Below, piece by piece: positions 6,069 to 7,824 of a stretch of DNA of 7,824 nt. Within the stretch, counting starts at the first letter, position 1. Each line of letters opens with the position of its first letter. The DNA is taken from positions 1 through 7,824 of the forward strand of contig PCCJ01000039.1 in assembly GCA_002731665.1 (NCBI GenBank), written 5' to 3'. This DNA comes from Actinomycetota bacterium (GTDB lineage: Bacteria > Actinomycetota > Acidimicrobiia > Acidimicrobiales > Poriferisodaliceae). The position numbers were made by a program, and so were the translations under genes. A model generated the notes under the pieces. It ran no database searches, was not told where the DNA came from, and saw only the letters and a program-made list of their open reading frames with translations.

Positions 6069-7824
6069 TTATTGAAATATGTACGGTTTAAGCGAATCTT
6101 GAGCGGCTATGCGGTACTTATGCCAATTCCCGCCACCGTAGTAGGCCAAACTGCCCGGCTCAGCGTCACCATGCCCGTTGTAATACGAAATACAGTCCCT
6201 TAATGGAGCGGTTCCGATATCCGCTACTCGGCAATGCTCGGCATATGTCTCTTCTGATTCTTCCGTAACATCAACTACCTGAATTGCTTTGTCTCGCATG
6301 GCTGTGAGCATCCATATTATGTAGTCACCATGTTGCTCAATTGCATCAGTGAAATTAAAACTCCCGCCACCACCTTGTGGACCTGACACAATAAACAAAT
6401 TAGGAAATCCTTTGCTATGGAGCCCTAAGAATGTTCTTGTTCCTTTTGATTTCCATTTATCGCTCAACGTGACGCCTTCGCGCCCTTTGATCATGTTGAA
6501 CGTTGATGTTGCCATCCACTGAAAGCCTGTGGCATAGATCAACACATCTAGGGGGTACTCAACTCCATCATGCACCACTCCGCGCTCGTTGATTTCGCTA
6601 ACTCCTAGAGGGGCTGTATCTACTAGCGTCACATTTGGCAGGTTAAACGTCGGAAGATACTCATCGTGAAATGTCGGGCGTTTACAGCCATAGGGATAAT
6701 AAGGCTTTAGAGCCTCGGCTGTTTTTGGATCTTCGACTATGGCATCTACTCTGGCTCGGATCTGCTCCATAATCCGGAAGTTGGAGTCGAGTTGCCTTTG
6801 AATCATTTCTTCTTGGCTCAATCTCTCAGAATGCGTTTTGCGTTCTTTGAAATCATCTACTTTGCCGGCTAGATAGTCATCATTTGCTTTAATCGCTGTT
6901 CGCCCGGCAGAAATTCGAGCGAATCTGGCTCGCCTAGCTTTAGCCCAGCCGGGTTCGGCAGCCCATTCGGTCATTTCTTCTTCAGTAGTTGCTCGCTGAT
7001 CTCTAACATCTATCGAGGATGGAGTTCTTTGAAACACGCACAGGCTACCAACTGTTTTCGCTAACTCCGGAATTGCTTGCACAGCAGTTGCGCCGGTTCC
7101 GATGATGCCAACTCTTTTTCCTTTTAGATCTACATGGTAGTTCCATCGAGAGGTATGAAATGAATCTCCGGCAAAGGTTTCCATGCCTTTAATCCGAGCT
7201 AGTTTAGGGCTAGTCAGGATGCCATTCGCCAAAATGACATAACGGGCGCGCATAGCGTCGCCTCGATCCGTTTTCACAGTCCAACGCTCTGTGTCCTCAT
7301 CCCATTCGGTGGACTCAACAGTTGTATGAAATAAAGCCCGGTCATAGAAGCCAAATGTTTCAGCCATTTTTTGGCAGTATTCAAGAATCTCAAAGCCTGA
7401 AGCGAACTTCATCGTTGGGAAATAATTCATTTCCTCTAGCAGCGGCAGGTAACTGTATGACTCTACGTCACAAGCAATTCCGGGGTAACGGTTCCAATAC
7501 CAAGTACCGCCTACGTCACCGCCTTTTTCACAAAAACGGACATCTTCAAATCCGGCTTCACGGAGCTTATGCCAAAGCAATAAGCCAGCGAACCCAGCGC
7601 CGATTACTAAGATTTCGCATTCGTCAGTCAACGTATCTCGTTCAACTGGTGCCTCAGAATAGACATCTTCTAAATATTTGCTGAAATCCCCCTCCATAGC
7701 CATGTAGTCAGCTGCGCCACGCCGGGCTTCTTTAAACTCTCTATACTTAGCTTGTTCTTCAGCATCGAAAACAGCGCCAACTGGCTCAGGCGGAAGCGTT
7801 TTTAGACTTAGGTTCTCATTAACA
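6069..7824 (-). CDS. Baeyer-Villiger-type flavin monooxygenase, N-terminus off right edge
   Basis: This is an FAD- and NADPH-dependent class B monooxygenase, expected to convert a ketone to an ester or lactone. Numbering from the internal ATG at 7703 (544 residues): FAD-binding GAGFAG at 35-40; GGTWYWNRYPG at 65-75 with the conserved Asp (D79) soon after; the Baeyer-Villiger fingerprint FxGxxxHxxxW as FAGDSFHTSRW at 177-187; the second nucleotide-binding loop GTGATA at 202-207; CKRP at 340-343 with the likely catalytic Arg (R342); and ATGF at 391-394. The frame continues upstream of 7703 for 40 codons to the window edge with no stop and no ATG, GTG, TTG or CTG. That extension (for example AEEQAKYREFKEARRG) resembles the N-terminal extension of the longer actinobacterial members, so the real start very likely lies beyond 7824. 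It converges on the second LLM gene. Substrate unknown; cyclic ketone, terpenoid or steroid ketone are possible. Confidence 0.92.
   Translation of the reverse strand, partial: VNENLSLKTLPPEPVGAVFDAEEQAKYREFKEARRGAADYMAMEGDFSKYLEDVYSEAPVERDTLTDECEILVIGAGFAGLLLWHKLREAGFEDVRFCEKGGDVGGTWYWNRYPGIACDVESYSYLPLLEEMNYFPTMKFASGFEILEYCQKMAETFGFYDRALFHTTVESTEWDEDTERWTVKTDRGDAMRARYVILANGILTSPKLARIKGMETFAGDSFHTSRWNYHVDLKGKRVGIIGTGATAVQAIPELAKTVGSLCVFQRTPSSIDVRDQRATTEEEMTEWAAEPGWAKARRARFARISAGRTAIKANDDYLAGKVDDFKERKTHSERLSQEEMIQRQLDSNFRIMEQIRARVDAIVEDPKTAEALKPYYPYGCKRPTFHDEYLPTFNLPNVTLVDTAPLGVSEINERGVVHDGVEYPLDVLIYATGFQWMATSTFNMIKGREGVTLSDKWKSKGTRTFLGLHSKGFPNLFIVSGPQGGGGSFNFTDAIEQHGDYIIWMLTAMRDKAIQVVDVTEESEETYAEHCRVADIGTAPLRDCISYYNGHGDAEPGSLAYYGGGNWHKYRIAAQDSLKPYIFQ

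Noticed and set aside
7322..7684. 120-codon plus-strand frame
   Set aside because: It lies entirely antisense to the well-supported flavin monooxygenase, has no ribosome binding site of note, and its composition does not look like a folded protein.
1..7824. tRNA, rRNA, CRISPR arrays, insertion sequences, attachment sites
   Set aside because: I saw no regularly spaced direct repeats, transposase-like coding, terminal inverted repeats or tRNA-like cloverleaf sequences anywhere in the window.

Overview
The window looks like a chromosomal stretch from a bacterium with a broad catabolic repertoire. Two luciferase-like (LLM) oxidoreductases, one of them close to F420-dependent actinobacterial families, a double-domain CaiB/BaiF CoA-transferase and a long-type Baeyer-Villiger monooxygenase together fit an actinobacterium such as an Acidimicrobiia or mycobacteria-like lineage. 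A SAR202-type Chloroflexota is also possible, since that group carries similar enzyme sets. Base composition looks moderate, not the very high GC of soil actinobacteria. GTG and TTG starts are both used. The taxonomic call is inference; there is no rRNA or marker gene here.

Layout: (1) positions 1-588, minus strand, hold the N-terminal 196 residues of a single-pass membrane protein that runs off the left edge. (2) Divergent from it, on the plus strand, lies a pair of very small genes (847-927 and 924-1148) joined by an ATGA stop/start overlap and led by a good Shine-Dalgarno. (3) Facing them are an LLM oxidoreductase (1163-2179) and, 79 bases upstream of it on the same minus strand, a two-domain CaiB/BaiF CoA-transferase (2259-4655), likely one transcription unit. 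(4) A 286-base divergent intergenic region leads to a second, different LLM monooxygenase (4942-5973, plus strand, TTG start). (5) Convergent with that is a Baeyer-Villiger-type flavin monooxygenase (minus strand, stop at 6069) whose reading frame stays open through the right edge, so its true N-terminus is outside the window.

How the genes may work together (inference): the flavin monooxygenase could insert oxygen next to a ketone to give an ester or lactone. The CoA-transferase could activate a resulting or related carboxylate as a CoA thioester for beta-oxidation-type breakdown. The LLM enzymes could carry out hydride-transfer or monooxygenation steps on the same or related substrates. The substrate cannot be named from sequence; cyclic ketones, terpenoids, steroids or aromatic acids are all consistent. 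No regulator, transporter, hydrolase or acyl-CoA dehydrogenase is present in the window.

No tRNA, rRNA, CRISPR array, insertion sequence or attachment site was seen. I did not find a convincingly new biological system. The points most worth a second look are the coupled small-gene pair, the CoA-transferase fusion in which only the second half keeps the expected catalytic aspartate, and the two edge-truncated genes whose extents are easy to misjudge.
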